The notes beneath the pieces are model-generated. The model was not told the DNA's origin. It saw nothing but the letters and a program-made list of their open reading frames with translations, and did not search any database. Position numbers and translations under genes: made by a program. Positions 26,449-36,200 of a stretch of 64,000 bases of DNA are shown here, one piece after another (position 1 is the first letter of the stretch; the number at the start of each line of letters is the position of its first letter). This stretch comes from Comamonas sp. (GTDB lineage: Bacteria > Pseudomonadota > Gammaproteobacteria > Burkholderiales > Burkholderiaceae_C), in contig JAJPEQ010000001.1 of assembly GCA_021166775.1 (NCBI GenBank), positions 107,751-171,750 on the forward strand. Direction: 5' to 3'.

Positions 26449-27816
26449 TTGACCTACGGATTGAACAGTGCCGGTGCGGCATTCCTGACTTCACTGGAAC
26501 AATCCATCCGCAAACATCCCAAACGCGTGGCCGCCGCCGTCGCGGCCGTGCTGCTCACCGGTGGCGGCGGCGCCTACGCCGTCGCCTCCTTCGGACCCGA
26601 CCCGGCAGACCTGCCGATGGTCACGATCACCGAGAACGTGCCCTCGCTCGCCGCCGACATCGAGCTGGCCAGCCTGGACGACATTCACGGTTTTTCGCTC
26701 TACCGCTCCGACGTCACGCGCAGCAACGACACGCCCGAGGCCCTGCTGCAGCGCCTGGGCATTGCCGATCCGGGCGCTTCGGACTTCCTGCGCAAGGACG
26801 CGCTGTCGCAGCGCAACCTGCTGGGGCGCACCGGCCGCGTGCTCTCGGCCGAAGCCAGCAACGACCACCTTCTCACGCGCCTGACCGCCCGCTGGGCGCC
26901 GGACGACAGCGGCAGCTTCAAGCGCCTCGTGATCGAACGCCAGGCGGACGGCGGCTTTGCCTCGCGCATCGAAACGGCGGCGCTCACCGTCGGCTCGCGC
27001 CTGGGCAGCGGCACCATCACCAGTTCGCTGTTTGCCGCCACCGACGCGGCCAACATCCCGGACACCGTGGCCGTGCAGTTGGCCGAGGTCTTCTCGGGCA
27101 ACATCGATTTTCGCCGTGCGCTGCGCAAGGGCGACCACTTCAGCGTGGTCTACGAGACGCTGGAGGCCGATGGCGAGCCCATGCGCACCGGCCGCGTGCT
27201 CAGCGCCGAATTCCACAACAACGGCAAGGATTTCAACGCCGTCTGGTTCCAGGACGGCCCTAAGGCCAAGGGCGCCTACTACACGCTCGACGGCCAGAGC
27301 CTGAATCGCGCCTACCTCACGTCACCCGTGGCCTTCACGCGCGTCACCAGCGGGTTCAAGATGCGTTTTCACCCCATCCTCAAGACCTGGCGCGCGCACC
27401 TGGGCACCGACTTCGCCGCCCCCACGGGCACGCCGGTGCGCACCATAGGCGATGGCACGGTCGATTTCGCCGGCGTGCAAAACGGCTACGGCAACGTGAT
27501 CTACGTCAAGCACGCCAACAACCACGAAACCGTCTACGCACACCTGAGCCGCATCGACGTGCACAAGGGCCAATCCGTCTCGCAGGGACAGACCATAGGT
27601 GCCGTGGGCCAGACCGGCTGGGCCACCGGACCGCACCTGCACTTCGAATTCAGGGTCAACAACAAGCAGGTCGACCCGATGACGACGGCCCTGCACAGCG
27701 AAGCGGCCGCGCCCGTTGCCGCGGCGCAGCGTCCGGCCTTTGAACGTCTGGCGGCGCAGATGCGCATCGAGCTGGCCGCGGCCGCGCAAACCCTCTCCGT
27801 CGCCCAGGCCAACTGA
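26449..27816 (+). CDS. M23-family murein endopeptidase (MepM-like)
   Basis: About 455 residues from a likely TTG start (LTYGLNSAGAAFL); TTG at 26377 is also open and no ATG is available, so the start is uncertain. An N-terminal membrane anchor (RVAAAVAAVLLTGGGGAYAV) is followed by an opacity-like/OapA-type domain and the LytM/M23 domain. Zinc ligands are in RFHPI, HLGTDFAAPTGTPV and the GPHLHFEFR motif. It should cleave peptidoglycan cross-links in the periplasm. It is divergent from tyrS and 19 bases upstream of anmK, a murein recycling gene, which fits a cell-wall turnover pair. Confidence 0.9.
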   Translation: MTYGLNSAGAAFLTSLEQSIRKHPKRVAAAVAAVLLTGGGGAYAVASFGPDPADLPMVTITENVPSLAADIELASLDDIHGFSLYRSDVTRSNDTPEALLQRLGIADPGASDFLRKDALSQRNLLGRTGRVLSAEASNDHLLTRLTARWAPDDSGSFKRLVIERQADGGFASRIETAALTVGSRLGSGTITSSLFAATDAANIPDTVAVQLAEVFSGNIDFRRALRKGDHFSVVYETLEADGEPMRTGRVLSAEFHNNGKDFNAVWFQDGPKAKGAYYTLDGQSLNRAYLTSPVAFTRVTSGFKMRFHPILKTWRAHLGTDFAAPTGTPVRTIGDGTVDFAGVQNGYGNVIYVKHANNHETVYAHLSRIDVHKGQSVSQGQTIGAVGQTGWATGPHLHFEFRVNNKQVDPMTTALHSEAAAPVAAAQRPAFERLAAQMRIELAAAAQTLSVAQAN

Positions 27817-27835
27817 AGCGCCGCGCCGCACGCCC

Positions 27836-28957
27836 ATGAACGCTCGCCCGGCGCGCTGGTTCATCGGGCTGATGTCGGGCACCTCGCTCGACGGCATCGA
27901 CGGCGTGCTGGTTGACTTCTGCGCAAACGATTGCCGTGTCGCCGGCCACGTGGCGGCGCCGTTGGCGCCTGAACTGGCAGCCGAGCTGCTGGCCCTGCAT
28001 GTCAGCGGTCCCGACGAACTGCACCGGGCCCAGCTTGCCGCCAACGCCCTGGCGCGAGGCTACGCGGCCGTGGTGCGGCAACTCCTTGCCGAGTCGTCGC
28101 TCGCCGCCGGCCAGGTGTGCGCCGTCGGCGCCCACGGCCAGACCGTCCGTCACCGGCCGCAGGCATTCGACGGCACGGGCTACACCATCCAGTTGAACAA
28201 CCCGGCGCTGCTGGCCGAGCTCACCGGCATCACGGTGGTGGCCGATTTGCGCAGCCGCGACATCGCCGCCGGCGGACAGGGCGCGCCGCTGGTGCCGGCA
28301 TTTCACCGCAGGGTTTTCGGCCGGCCGGGCCATGACCGCGCGGTGCTCAATCTCGGCGGCATCGCCAACCTCACACTGCTGCGCCGCGACGGCAGCACCT
28401 CGGGCTGGGATTGCGGGCCGGCGAACACGCTGATGGACCAGTGGTGCCAGAGGCATACCGGCCAGGCCTATGACAACGACGGCCGCTGGGCCGCCAGCGG
28501 CCAGCCCCTGCCCAGCCTGCTGCAGGCGATGCTGGGCGAACCGTATTTCACCCTGCTCCCACCCAAAAGCACCGGGCGCGATCTGTTCAACGGCGCCTGG
28601 CTCCAGAGGCAGCTGGCGCATGCGGCCGGCGCGGCACCCGTGGACGTACAGGCCACGCTCGCCGAGTTGACGGCGCAGGCCTGCGCGCGAGACCTGCAGC
28701 GGGCCGCCCCCGCCGCACGCGAGCTCATCGTCTGCGGCGGTGGCGCGCGCAACGGTCACCTGATGCGTCGCCTGCAGGCGTTGCTGCCAGGCTGCGCGGT
28801 GGCGTCCTCGGCACATCACGGCCTGCCCCCGCAGCAGGTCGAGGCGGCCGCCTTTGCCTGGCTAGCGCAGCAGTGCATCGATGGCCAGCCGGGCAACCTG
28901 CCCGCGGCCACCGGAGCGCGCGGCCCGCGCATTCTGGGCGCCATCCATCAGGCGTAG
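27836..28957 (+). CDS. anmK: Anhydro-N-acetylmuramic acid kinase
   Basis: A 373-residue kinase that converts anhydroMurNAc to MurNAc-6-phosphate in murein recycling. It carries the family start WFIGLMSGTSLDGIDGVLVD, the catalytic FRAxDxAAGGQGAP-type motif as LRSRDIAAGGQGAPLVPAFH, and the conserved LNLGGIANLT and DCGPANTLMD segments. ATG 27836 is just before the conserved start. Its location after an M23 peptidase links release and salvage of murein fragments. Confidence 0.95.
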   Translation: MNARPARWFIGLMSGTSLDGIDGVLVDFCANDCRVAGHVAAPLAPELAAELLALHVSGPDELHRAQLAANALARGYAAVVRQLLAESSLAAGQVCAVGAHGQTVRHRPQAFDGTGYTIQLNNPALLAELTGITVVADLRSRDIAAGGQGAPLVPAFHRRVFGRPGHDRAVLNLGGIANLTLLRRDGSTSGWDCGPANTLMDQWCQRHTGQAYDNDGRWAASGQPLPSLLQAMLGEPYFTLLPPKSTGRDLFNGAWLQRQLAHAAGAAPVDVQATLAELTAQACARDLQRAAPAARELIVCGGGARNGHLMRRLQALLPGCAVASSAHHGLPPQQVEAAAFAWLAQQCIDGQPGNLPAATGARGPRILGAIHQA

Positions 28958-29017
28958 ACCTCGCCCCGGCGGCAGCGCGGCCCCGCGGCCTCACGGCGCG
29001 GACCACCGCGCCACGGC

Positions 29018-30427
29018 TCACGATTCGATATCGGCCTCGAGCGCCACGGGCGCCTCATCGGGCGCCAGCTGCGCAAAGATGAACGTGGCGGCCAGGGTCA
29101 GCAGCCCCATGCTCACGAACGTGGCCTGAAACGCACGCAGCGTCTGCGTGCTGCCGGCGCCGAATGCATCGGCATAGGCCCCCAGCGCGGCGCCTGCGGC
29201 CGCCACTCCCATGCCCATGGCCAACATCTGGACCATCGACAGCAGGCTGTTGCCACTGCTCGCCATGGCCGGCCCCAGGTCCTTGAGCGTCACCGTGTTC
29301 ATGGCGGTGAACTGCAGGGAATTGACCAGACCGAACACGGCCAGCTGCGCGATGCGCAGCAGCAGCGGCTGCCCCGGAGTCATCAACGCAAGACTGGCCA
29401 TCATCAGGCCGACGGCGAAGGTGTTGACCACGAGCACGCGGCGATAGCCGAAATGCATGATGAGCGGCGTCGCGGCGCGCTTGACGGCGATGCCGGCGAT
29501 AGCCACCGGCAACATCATCATCCCGGCGTACAGCGGCGAATAACCCAGCCCTACCTGCAGCATCAGTGGCACGAGAAAGGGCATGCTGCCGCTGCCCAGG
29601 CGCGCAAACAGATTGCCCAGCAGGCCGATGCGCATGGAGTCGATGCTGAACAGCCTGGGCGAAAACAGCGGCTGCGCGGCCCGGGCCGCATGCAGCCAGT
29701 AGGCGGCCAGGGCGGCCAGGCCAAACACCATCAGCACCACCACGCCGGCCTGGCGCAGGCCCAGTCCCGACAGGCCATCGAGCCCCAGCGACAGCGCCAC
29801 CATGCCGAAGGCCAGCAGGGCATAGCCGATCGCGTCGAAACGCCCCGACGGGATCGGCCGGCCGCGCGGCATGTAGCGCTGCGTCGCCACCAGGCCCGCC
29901 AGCCCGACCGGAACATTGATCAGGAAGATCCAGTGCCACGACGCCACCTGCACCAGCCAACCGCCCAGCGTCGGCCCGATGAGCGGCCCCACGAGCCCCG
30001 GGATCGCGACGAAGCTGATCGCCTCCAGGAACTCCTCGCGCGGGAAGGTGCGCAGGATCACGAGCCGCCCGACCGGCAGCAGCAGCGCCCCGCCAAAGCC
30101 CTGCAGCACGCGCGCGGCCACGAGCAGATCGAGCGTGGGCGAGAGCGCGCACAGCACCGACCCCAGCACGAACGCGACGATGGCACCGAAAAAGGCGCGC
30201 CGCATGCCGATGCGGTCGGCAATCCAGCCCGAAGCGGGAATCAGCATGGCCATGGCAACCGAGTACGCCACCACCACCGACTGCATGCGCAGCGGGCTCT
30301 CCTGCAGATCCGCGGCCATCGCAGGCAGTGCCGTGTTGACGATGGTCGCATCCAGCGTCTGCATGAAAAAGCCCACGGCCACGAGCCACAACAGCCGGGA
30401 GCGCGACTGGGGAAACCGGTGCTTCAT
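29018..30427 (-). CDS. DHA2-type MFS drug efflux transporter
   Basis: A 469-residue, about 14-helix MFS pump of the EmrB/QacA type. The motif FMQTLDATIVNTALPAMAAD (residues 16-35) is motif D1 of the family, and PASGWIADRIGMRRAFFGAI is motif A. LDGLSGLG and the later VNSLQFTAMNTVTLKDL follow the usual EmrB/HsrA pattern. Start ATG 30427 (MKHRFPQSRSRLLWL) is chosen because the hydrophobic helix begins there; upstream in-frame starts at 30457 and 30487 have no better signals. It probably exports toxic compounds or dyes. Confidence 0.88.
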   Translation of the reverse strand: MKHRFPQSRSRLLWLVAVGFFMQTLDATIVNTALPAMAADLQESPLRMQSVVVAYSVAMAMLIPASGWIADRIGMRRAFFGAIVAFVLGSVLCALSPTLDLLVAARVLQGFGGALLLPVGRLVILRTFPREEFLEAISFVAIPGLVGPLIGPTLGGWLVQVASWHWIFLINVPVGLAGLVATQRYMPRGRPIPSGRFDAIGYALLAFGMVALSLGLDGLSGLGLRQAGVVVLMVFGLAALAAYWLHAARAAQPLFSPRLFSIDSMRIGLLGNLFARLGSGSMPFLVPLMLQVGLGYSPLYAGMMMLPVAIAGIAVKRAATPLIMHFGYRRVLVVNTFAVGLMMASLALMTPGQPLLLRIAQLAVFGLVNSLQFTAMNTVTLKDLGPAMASSGNSLLSMVQMLAMGMGVAAAGAALGAYADAFGAGSTQTLRAFQATFVSMGLLTLAATFIFAQLAPDEAPVALEADIES

Positions 30428-30518
30428 GGTGGACAACGCCTGCAGGAGGAGCCGCATCGAAAAAGCCGCCTGGCGGCGGCTTGACATCGCGGATGCGCAG
30501 ACGCAGACCGGATTCAGT

Positions 30519-30836
30519 TCAACACCCGCAGCCCGCCTCTGCGTTGGGGTTGCGCACCACGAACTGCATGCCCTGAGAGCCCTGCAGGCAATCGATCTCC
30601 GAGCCCTGCAGATACGGATAGCTCATGGGATCGACGACGAGCGCCGCGCCATCCTGCGCCAGCGTCACGTCACCGTCACGCACCACGTCGTCCAGTGAAA
30701 ACTGGTACTGGAAACCCTCGCAGCCGCAGCCATCCACGTGCGCACGCAGCCTCAGCTGCGTGTTGCCCTTCTCGGCAACCAGGTGCTTCACGCGCGCGGC
30801 GGCGGCGTCGCTCAATCGTATCAATGGATTTGCCAT
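30519..30836 (-). CDS. erpA: ErpA, A-type iron-sulfur insertion protein
   Basis: A 105-residue A-type carrier delivering Fe-S clusters to apoproteins. It starts MANPLIRLSDAAAARVKHLV, has the cysteine region DGCGCEGFQYQFSLDD and ends with the conserved NPNAEAGCGC. The three cluster ligands expected for the family are present (one in CGC, two in the terminal CGC). The ATG at 30836 is preferred over an upstream start at 30890 because the family begins here. Confidence 0.92.
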   Translation of the reverse strand: MANPLIRLSDAAAARVKHLVAEKGNTQLRLRAHVDGCGCEGFQYQFSLDDVVRDGDVTLAQDGAALVVDPMSYPYLQGSEIDCLQGSQGMQFVVRNPNAEAGCGC

Positions 30837-30909
30837 GGAGTCCGTCCCTAAGTCGTCAGAAGCCTGAGAAAGCCCCGCATCGTAAGACAAGACCGGAAAT
30901 CGCGCTCGG

Positions 30910-31305
30910 TCAGCCCGAGGAAGACGCCAGCTTGAGCTGCGGCACGCCTTCGAGCAACCTTTCGCTGGGGAACATCCGACCCGCGATCACCGCGCCCTGG
31001 TGCATCTCCAGCGCCCTGTAGTGCACGTCGCCCGTGACACGGCCGCGCGGCTGCAGTTCCAGCAGTTCCCCCGCGTGCACCGGGCCTTGCACCATTCCAT
31101 TGACGATCACATGCGCCGCGTGCACCGCGCCCTGCACCACGGCGGAGTCGGAAATCACGACGATGCTGCGCTCGCCGTCCGCCCGCACGTCGCCGCGGAT
31201 CTCGCCATCGATGCGCAAGCCGTCGCTGAAACTCACGTTGCCGTGCACGCTCGTGCCCTTGGCGATCAGGCTCTTGATCAGCGGTTGCTTCTTGCGGGAA
31301 AACAT
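30910..31305 (-). CDS. Bactofilin-family cytoskeletal protein
   Basis: A 131-residue polymerising protein of the bactofilin (DUF583) family. The beta-helical repeats show as SVHGNVSFSDGLRIDGEIRG, then AVVQGAVHAAHVIVNGMVQG and RGRVTGDVHYRALEMHQGAV. Short polar tails flank the core, and the N-terminal FSRKKQPL may touch the membrane. The next minus-strand gene upstream is a coiled-coil membrane protein 39 bases away, and erpA follows 73 bases downstream, a conserved order in related genomes as far as I recall. Confidence 0.9.
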   Translation of the reverse strand: MFSRKKQPLIKSLIAKGTSVHGNVSFSDGLRIDGEIRGDVRADGERSIVVISDSAVVQGAVHAAHVIVNGMVQGPVHAGELLELQPRGRVTGDVHYRALEMHQGAVIAGRMFPSERLLEGVPQLKLASSSG

Positions 31306-31344
31306 CGACAGCCTCCGGAAGGATCAGGGCACCAGCGGGTCGGA

Positions 31345-32073
31345 TCAGGCCGCTCCGCCCAGTGTCAGCGACTGAATGGCGCGCACCGACGAGCCCTGCA
31401 GCAGGCGCACCGTGACGGCTTTTACCACAACCCGCGCGGGCACCTGCACCACGTCTTCGATGCGCCGGTACTGCTGCAGCTGCAGCTCGCGCGCCACGGC
31501 GGGCGGATCGGAAGTCCAGGGCTTGCCATCTCGCAGCCCCGCGAGCACCAGTTCCAGCTTGCCCTTGAACTCGGGCGCGTTGCGCATCGGCTGAATCACC
31601 AGCACCTGCCAGCGCAACTGCACGCCATCACCGATGAGTTCGGCCTGCAGCCCGCGGATATCCGGTGCGGCACTTCCGGCGGACGAGGCGGGGATCAGCT
31701 TCTCGAAAAACGCCAGATCATCGCGCAAGCTGCGGTTGTCCACCTCGAGCTCACGCATGCGCTCGGCCAGCGCATCGGCTGCGGCGCGCTCCGTGGCACG
31801 CAGGCTCTCGGCGGCCGTGGCCGCCTGCCGCAGCCCGCGCACCTGCTCATGCAGGCGTTTGGATTCGGCGCGCAGGTCCCTGAGCTCCTGCCGCGCGCCG
31901 GCATCGAGACCGGCAAGACTCTTGCCGAACTCGAAGGCCCACAGCGCCACCGCGGCGCTGAGTCCGAGCACCAGAGCCGCCAGCAGCCAGCGCAACGGCC
32001 AAGGCAAGGTGTGGCGCACCGACAGACGCGGCCCGGTCAGGAAAAAACGACGATGCAGACGACGCAGACGCAT
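31345..32073 (-). CDS. Single-pass membrane coiled-coil protein (DUF6776-like)
   Basis: A 242-residue protein with one transmembrane helix near residues 27-48 (WLLAALVLGLSAAVALWAFE), then a long coiled coil (residues about 62-118, AGARQELRDLRAESKRLHEQ onward) and a C-terminal domain of about 110 residues with VQLRWQVLVIQPMRNAPEFK. The architecture fits the uncharacterised DUF6776 family found upstream of bactofilin genes. It could be a periplasmic partner of the bactofilin. Start ATG 32073 is chosen because upstream in-frame codons overlap the rpsI terminator. Confidence 0.75.
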   Translation of the reverse strand: MRLRRLHRRFFLTGPRLSVRHTLPWPLRWLLAALVLGLSAAVALWAFEFGKSLAGLDAGARQELRDLRAESKRLHEQVRGLRQAATAAESLRATERAAADALAERMRELEVDNRSLRDDLAFFEKLIPASSAGSAAPDIRGLQAELIGDGVQLRWQVLVIQPMRNAPEFKGKLELVLAGLRDGKPWTSDPPAVARELQLQQYRRIEDVVQVPARVVVKAVTVRLLQGSSVRAIQSLTLGGAA

Positions 32074-32140
32074 CAGCGCCACCTCGAGCCCACGGACCGC
32101 GGCAGACGGCGTCCCGGCGGATCGGCGTGCGCCAGAGACG

Positions 32141-32165
32141 CAAAAACCGCCCCGAAGGCGGTTTT
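32141..32165 (-). terminator. Terminator of the rplM-rpsI operon
   Basis: AAAAACCGCC and GGCGGTTTTT form a perfect ten-base-pair stem with loop ccgaa. It lies about 137 bases past the rpsI stop on the minus strand and its symmetric A/T flanks make it bidirectional. Confidence 0.85.
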
Positions 32166-32301
32166 TGGTGCTTGAGCATGCCACGCGCGTGCAAGGCGGG
32201 GCTGAAAGCAGCCGTCCGGCACGCCCCCCGCGTACCAGCGCAGGTGCACGACAGGCGGACAGGCGTGCGGCGGCGGCATGGCGGCGGCGACCCGCGGCGA
32301 C

Positions 32302-32694
32302 TCAGCGCTTGGAGAACTGCTTGGCGCGGCGTGCGGAGTGCAGACCGACCTTCTTGCGTTCCACTTCACGAGCGTCGCGCGTGACGAAGCCGGCGGCGCT
32401 GAGCTGGGGCTTGAGCGTGGCGTCGTAGTCGATCAGCGCGCGGGTGATGCCATGGCGTGTGGCGCCGGCCTGGCCGGACTCACCGCCGCCATTGACGTTC
32501 ACCTGGATGTCGAAGGTCGCGACGTGGTCGGTGAGCACCAGCGGCTGCTTGGCGATCATGATCGAGGTCTCGCGGCCGAAGTACTGCTGAATGTCCTTGC
32601 CATTCACCGTGATCTTGCCGCTGCCTTTTTTGAGAAACACGCGGGCGACGCTGGATTTGCGACGGCCGGTGCCATTGTTCCATTCACCAATCAT
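32302..32694 (-). CDS. rpsI: 30S ribosomal protein S9
   Basis: A 130-residue protein with the S9 hallmarks [39 protein letters not shown] and the C-terminal arm ending [17 protein letters not shown], whose basic tail reaches the P-site tRNA. It follows rplM by 11 bases on the minus strand, the standard two-gene operon. Confidence 0.98.
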   Translation of the reverse strand: MIGEWNNGTGRRKSSVARVFLKKGSGKITVNGKDIQQYFGRETSIMIAKQPLVLTDHVATFDIQVNVNGGGESGQAGATRHGITRALIDYDATLKPQLSAAGFVTRDAREVERKKVGLHSARRAKQFSKR

Positions 32695-32705
32695 TGTCCG
32701 GCTCC

Positions 32706-33134
32706 TCAGATTTCGAGCAGCTTGGGCTGCTGCGCGGTGTGGGGGTGCTCGGCGCCGCCGTAGACCTTGAGCTTCTTGATCATGGCGTAACCGAGCGGCC
32801 CCTTGGGCAGCATGCCCTTGACGGCCTTCTCCAGCGCGCGGCCGGGGTGCTTGGCCTGCATGTCGCGGAAGTTGGTCGCGCGGATGCCGCCGGGAAAGCC
32901 CGAATGGCGGTAGTACATCTTGTCGATGGACTTGGCGCCGGTGACCCTGAGGTGCGAGGCGTTGATGACGACGATGTAGTCGCCCGTATCGACGTGAGGC
33001 GTGTAAATGGCTTTGTGCTTGCCGCGCAGACGGTGGGCCACTTCGCTGGCAACCCGACCGAGCACCTTGTCGGTGGCGTCAATCACAAACCACTCGTGCA
33101 CGACCTCAGCGGGTTTTGCGCTGAAAGTAGCCAT
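32706..33134 (-). CDS. rplM: 50S ribosomal protein L13
   Basis: A 142-residue L13. [20 protein letters not shown] at the start, [20 protein letters not shown] and [20 protein letters not shown] are all family signatures. It is the first gene of the rplM-rpsI operon, with AAGAGAG-type ribosome binding sequence and a -10 box about 125 bases upstream. Confidence 0.98.
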   Translation of the reverse strand: MATFSAKPAEVVHEWFVIDATDKVLGRVASEVAHRLRGKHKAIYTPHVDTGDYIVVINASHLRVTGAKSIDKMYYRHSGFPGGIRATNFRDMQAKHPGRALEKAVKGMLPKGPLGYAMIKKLKVYGGAEHPHTAQQPKLLEI

Positions 33135-33259
33135 GAGTTTCTCTCTTGAAAGAGGGTTTGAAGGCCCTTTTCCACGGTCGGTGCTCCTCTTGGGACGGGA
33201 GCCTCTTAGGTGGGTGTGAAGCTTCGCCGCGGGGCCATGAATTCGCTGCGAAGCCGGGC

Positions 33260-33265
33260 ATTATA
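33260..33265 (-). promoter_or_regulatory. -10 box of the rplM-rpsI operon
   Basis: Read on the minus strand this is a perfect TATAAT in an otherwise GC-rich region, about 125 bases before the rplM start. No good -35 is seen at 17 bases. The resulting leader of roughly 115 bases could host L13 autoregulation, but I see no defined structure. Confidence 0.5.
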
Positions 33266-33286
33266 ACGAATGCGGCGCGGTGCCCC

Positions 33287-36200
33287 TCACGCTCGCGCCA
33301 GCACCGGTGCGAGCGCCTTGCCGGTGTGCGTGCCCAGGCGCACCAGGTCCTCGGGCGTGCCATTGGCCACGATGCGCCCGCCGCCCGCGCCGCCTTCGGG
33401 GCCCAGGTCGATGACCCAGTCGGCCTCGGCGATCACGTCCAGATCGTGCTCGATCACCAGCACGCTGTGGCCGCCATCGACGAGGCGGTGCAGCACTCGG
33501 ATGAGCTTGTGCACGTCGGCCATGTGCAGGCCCACCGTGGGCTCATCGAGCACGTAGAGCGTGTGCGGGGTTTTCTGGCCGCGGCGGGTGACGTCGTCGC
33601 GCACCTTGGTGAGCTCGGTCACGAGCTTGATGCGCTGCGCCTCCCCGCCCGAGAGCGTGGGCGAGGGCTGGCCCAGCGTCAGATACCCCAGGCCCACATC
33701 CTGCAGCAACTGCAGCGGGTGCGCGATGGCCGGCATGCTGGCGAAGAACTCCACGGCTTCGTCCACCTCCATGCGCAGCACCTCGCCGATGCTCTTGCCG
33801 CGCCAGGTGACGGCCAGCGTCTCGGGGTTGAAGCGCGCGCCGTGGCAGACCTCGCAGGGCAGCTTCACGTCGGGCAGGAAACTCATCTCGATGGTGCGCA
33901 TGCCCTGCCCTTCGCACGAGGGGCAGCGGCCCGCGCCGGTGTTGAAACTGAAGCGCCCGGCCGCATAGCCGCGCGCCTTGGCCTCCAGCGTCTCGGCGAA
34001 AAGCTTGCGGATCAGATCCCAGAAGCCGATGTAGGTGGCCGGGCAGGAACGCGGCGTCTTGCCGATCGGCGTCTGATCGACTTCGAGCACGCGATCGATC
34101 GCCTCGAAGCCCGACAGGCCCGTGCAGCCGGCGAGCGGCGGCGCCTTGCCCGCGTCCATGGCGTCGCGCCCGGCCCTGGTCTGGCGCTGGCCGACCCAGG
34201 CCGCGACGTTGGTCAGCAGCACGTCGCGCGCGAGCGTGGACTTGCCCGAACCCGAGACGCCGGTGACGGCGACGAGCCGGCCGAGCGGCACGCGCGCGGT
34301 CAGGTGCTGCAGGTTGTGCAGATGCGCGCCGTGGACGGTGAGCCAGCGCGGCGCGGTACTTTCTTTGGTTTCGATAGCTGCTTGCGCTTTATTTGCATGG
34401 TTTTCAGATATTTTTGTATCTGGAATTGTTTCCCGAAGAGCGCTAGCTGCTTCACTTTCATGAGCATGGACCGAGCGGCGCAGCTGCAGCGGGTGGCGCA
34501 TCGCGTGCAGCAGGTAGCGGCCGGTCTGCGATTCGGGCGCGGCTTCGAGGTCGGCCACGCTGCCCTCGGCGATCAGGCGCCCGCCACGCTTGCCAGCGCC
34601 AGGGCCGATGTCGATCACGTGCTCGGCGCGGCGGATGGTGTCTTCGTCGTGCTCGACGACGACCAGCGTATTGCCCTTGCCGGAAAGCTTGTGCAGGGCG
34701 TCCAGCAGAATCCGGTTGTCGCGCGCATGCAGGCCTATCGTCGGTTCATCGAGCACATAGCACACGCCCTGCAGGTTGCTGCCCAGCTGCGCCGCCAGGC
34801 GGATGCGCTGCGCCTCGCCGCCCGACAGGCTGGGCGCACCGCGGTCCAGCGTCAGATACGACAAGCCCACCTCCTCGAGGAAGGCCAGGCGGCTCTCGAT
34901 CTCGGGCAGCAGGTCGCGCGCGATGTCGGCCTCGCGCCCCGTGAGCCGCAGGCCCCGCACCCACGCGCGCACGTCGGTCACCGAAAGCTGCGCCACGTCG
35001 GTGATGGGCCGGCCGTCGAACAGCACGGCGCGCGCCACCGGGTTCAGCCGCGTGCCGTGGCAGCTGGGGCAGGGGATGTCCTCGAGGTCTTCCAGCTCGG
35101 GTTCGCCGAAGGTCTTCTCGCGGCCCAGCTCGCGGTCGGCGTGCAGGGATTCGTCGATCACCTTGCGCTGCGCGCGCGTGAGCTGCACGCCCGTGCCCAT
35201 GCAGTCCGGGCACCAGCCGTGCTTGCTGTTGTAGCTGAACAAACGCGGGTCGGGCTCGGCGTACGAGGTGGCGCAGACCGGGCAGGCGCGTTGGGTGGAG
35301 AACGCCTGCACACGGCCGATGCCCGCCGTGGAGGCGCCCGAGCGCAGCGCGTCTGCCAGACCCTCGAGCCGGCTCAGCACCTGCACCACGCCCTTGCCCA
35401 GCGCCAGTGCCTTTTCCAGCCACTCGCGCAGGTTCGCTTCATCGCTCGCACGGACATCGAGACTGATCACCGGCAGCTCGATGTGGTGTTCCTTGAAGCG
35501 GTCGATGCGCGGAAAGCCCGTGGTCGGCAGGAACTCGCCATCGACACGCAAATGCGTGTGGCCGCGCGGGCGCGCCCAGTCCGCGAGTTCGGTGTAGACC
35601 CCTTTGCGGCCCACGACCAGCGGCGCGAGCAGCCCGATGTGCTGGCCGCGGTACTCGCGCAGGATCTGCGCCGCGATGCTGTCCATGCTCTGCGGCTGCA
35701 CGGCGGCGCCGTCGTGAATGCAGTGCTGCACGCCGAGCTTGACGTAGAGCAGGCGCAGAAAGTGCCAGATCTCCGTCGTCGTGCCCACCGTGCTCTTGCG
35801 CCCGCCGCGCGACAGGCGCTGCTCGATCGCCACCGTGGGTGGGATGCCGTAGACCGCGTCCACCTCGGGGCGCCCGGCCGGCTGCACGATGGAGCGCGCG
35901 TAGGCGTTGAGCGATTCGAGGTAGCGCCGCTGCCCCTCGTTGAACAGGATGTCGAAGGCCAGCGTGGACTTGCCCGAGCCCGAGACGCCGGTGATCACGT
36001 TGAACTTGCCGCGCGGGATGTTGACCGAGAGGTGCCGCAGGTTGTGCTCGCGGGCGTTGACGATTTGTATGGCGTTTTTCGCCTCCAGCGCTTTTTCATC
36101 ATGCGTCGTCAGCTCTTCTTTTGAAAGCACAACACCACGCTCCTGCGCCGCGTAGCCACCGACGCCCAGCGCCTGTTCATACTCGCGCAGCGCGCGCGCG

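Noticed and set aside
29453..30484. 343-codon plus-strand ORF opposite the DHA2 pump
   Set aside because: Antisense of a recognised transporter, no domain, no start signal.
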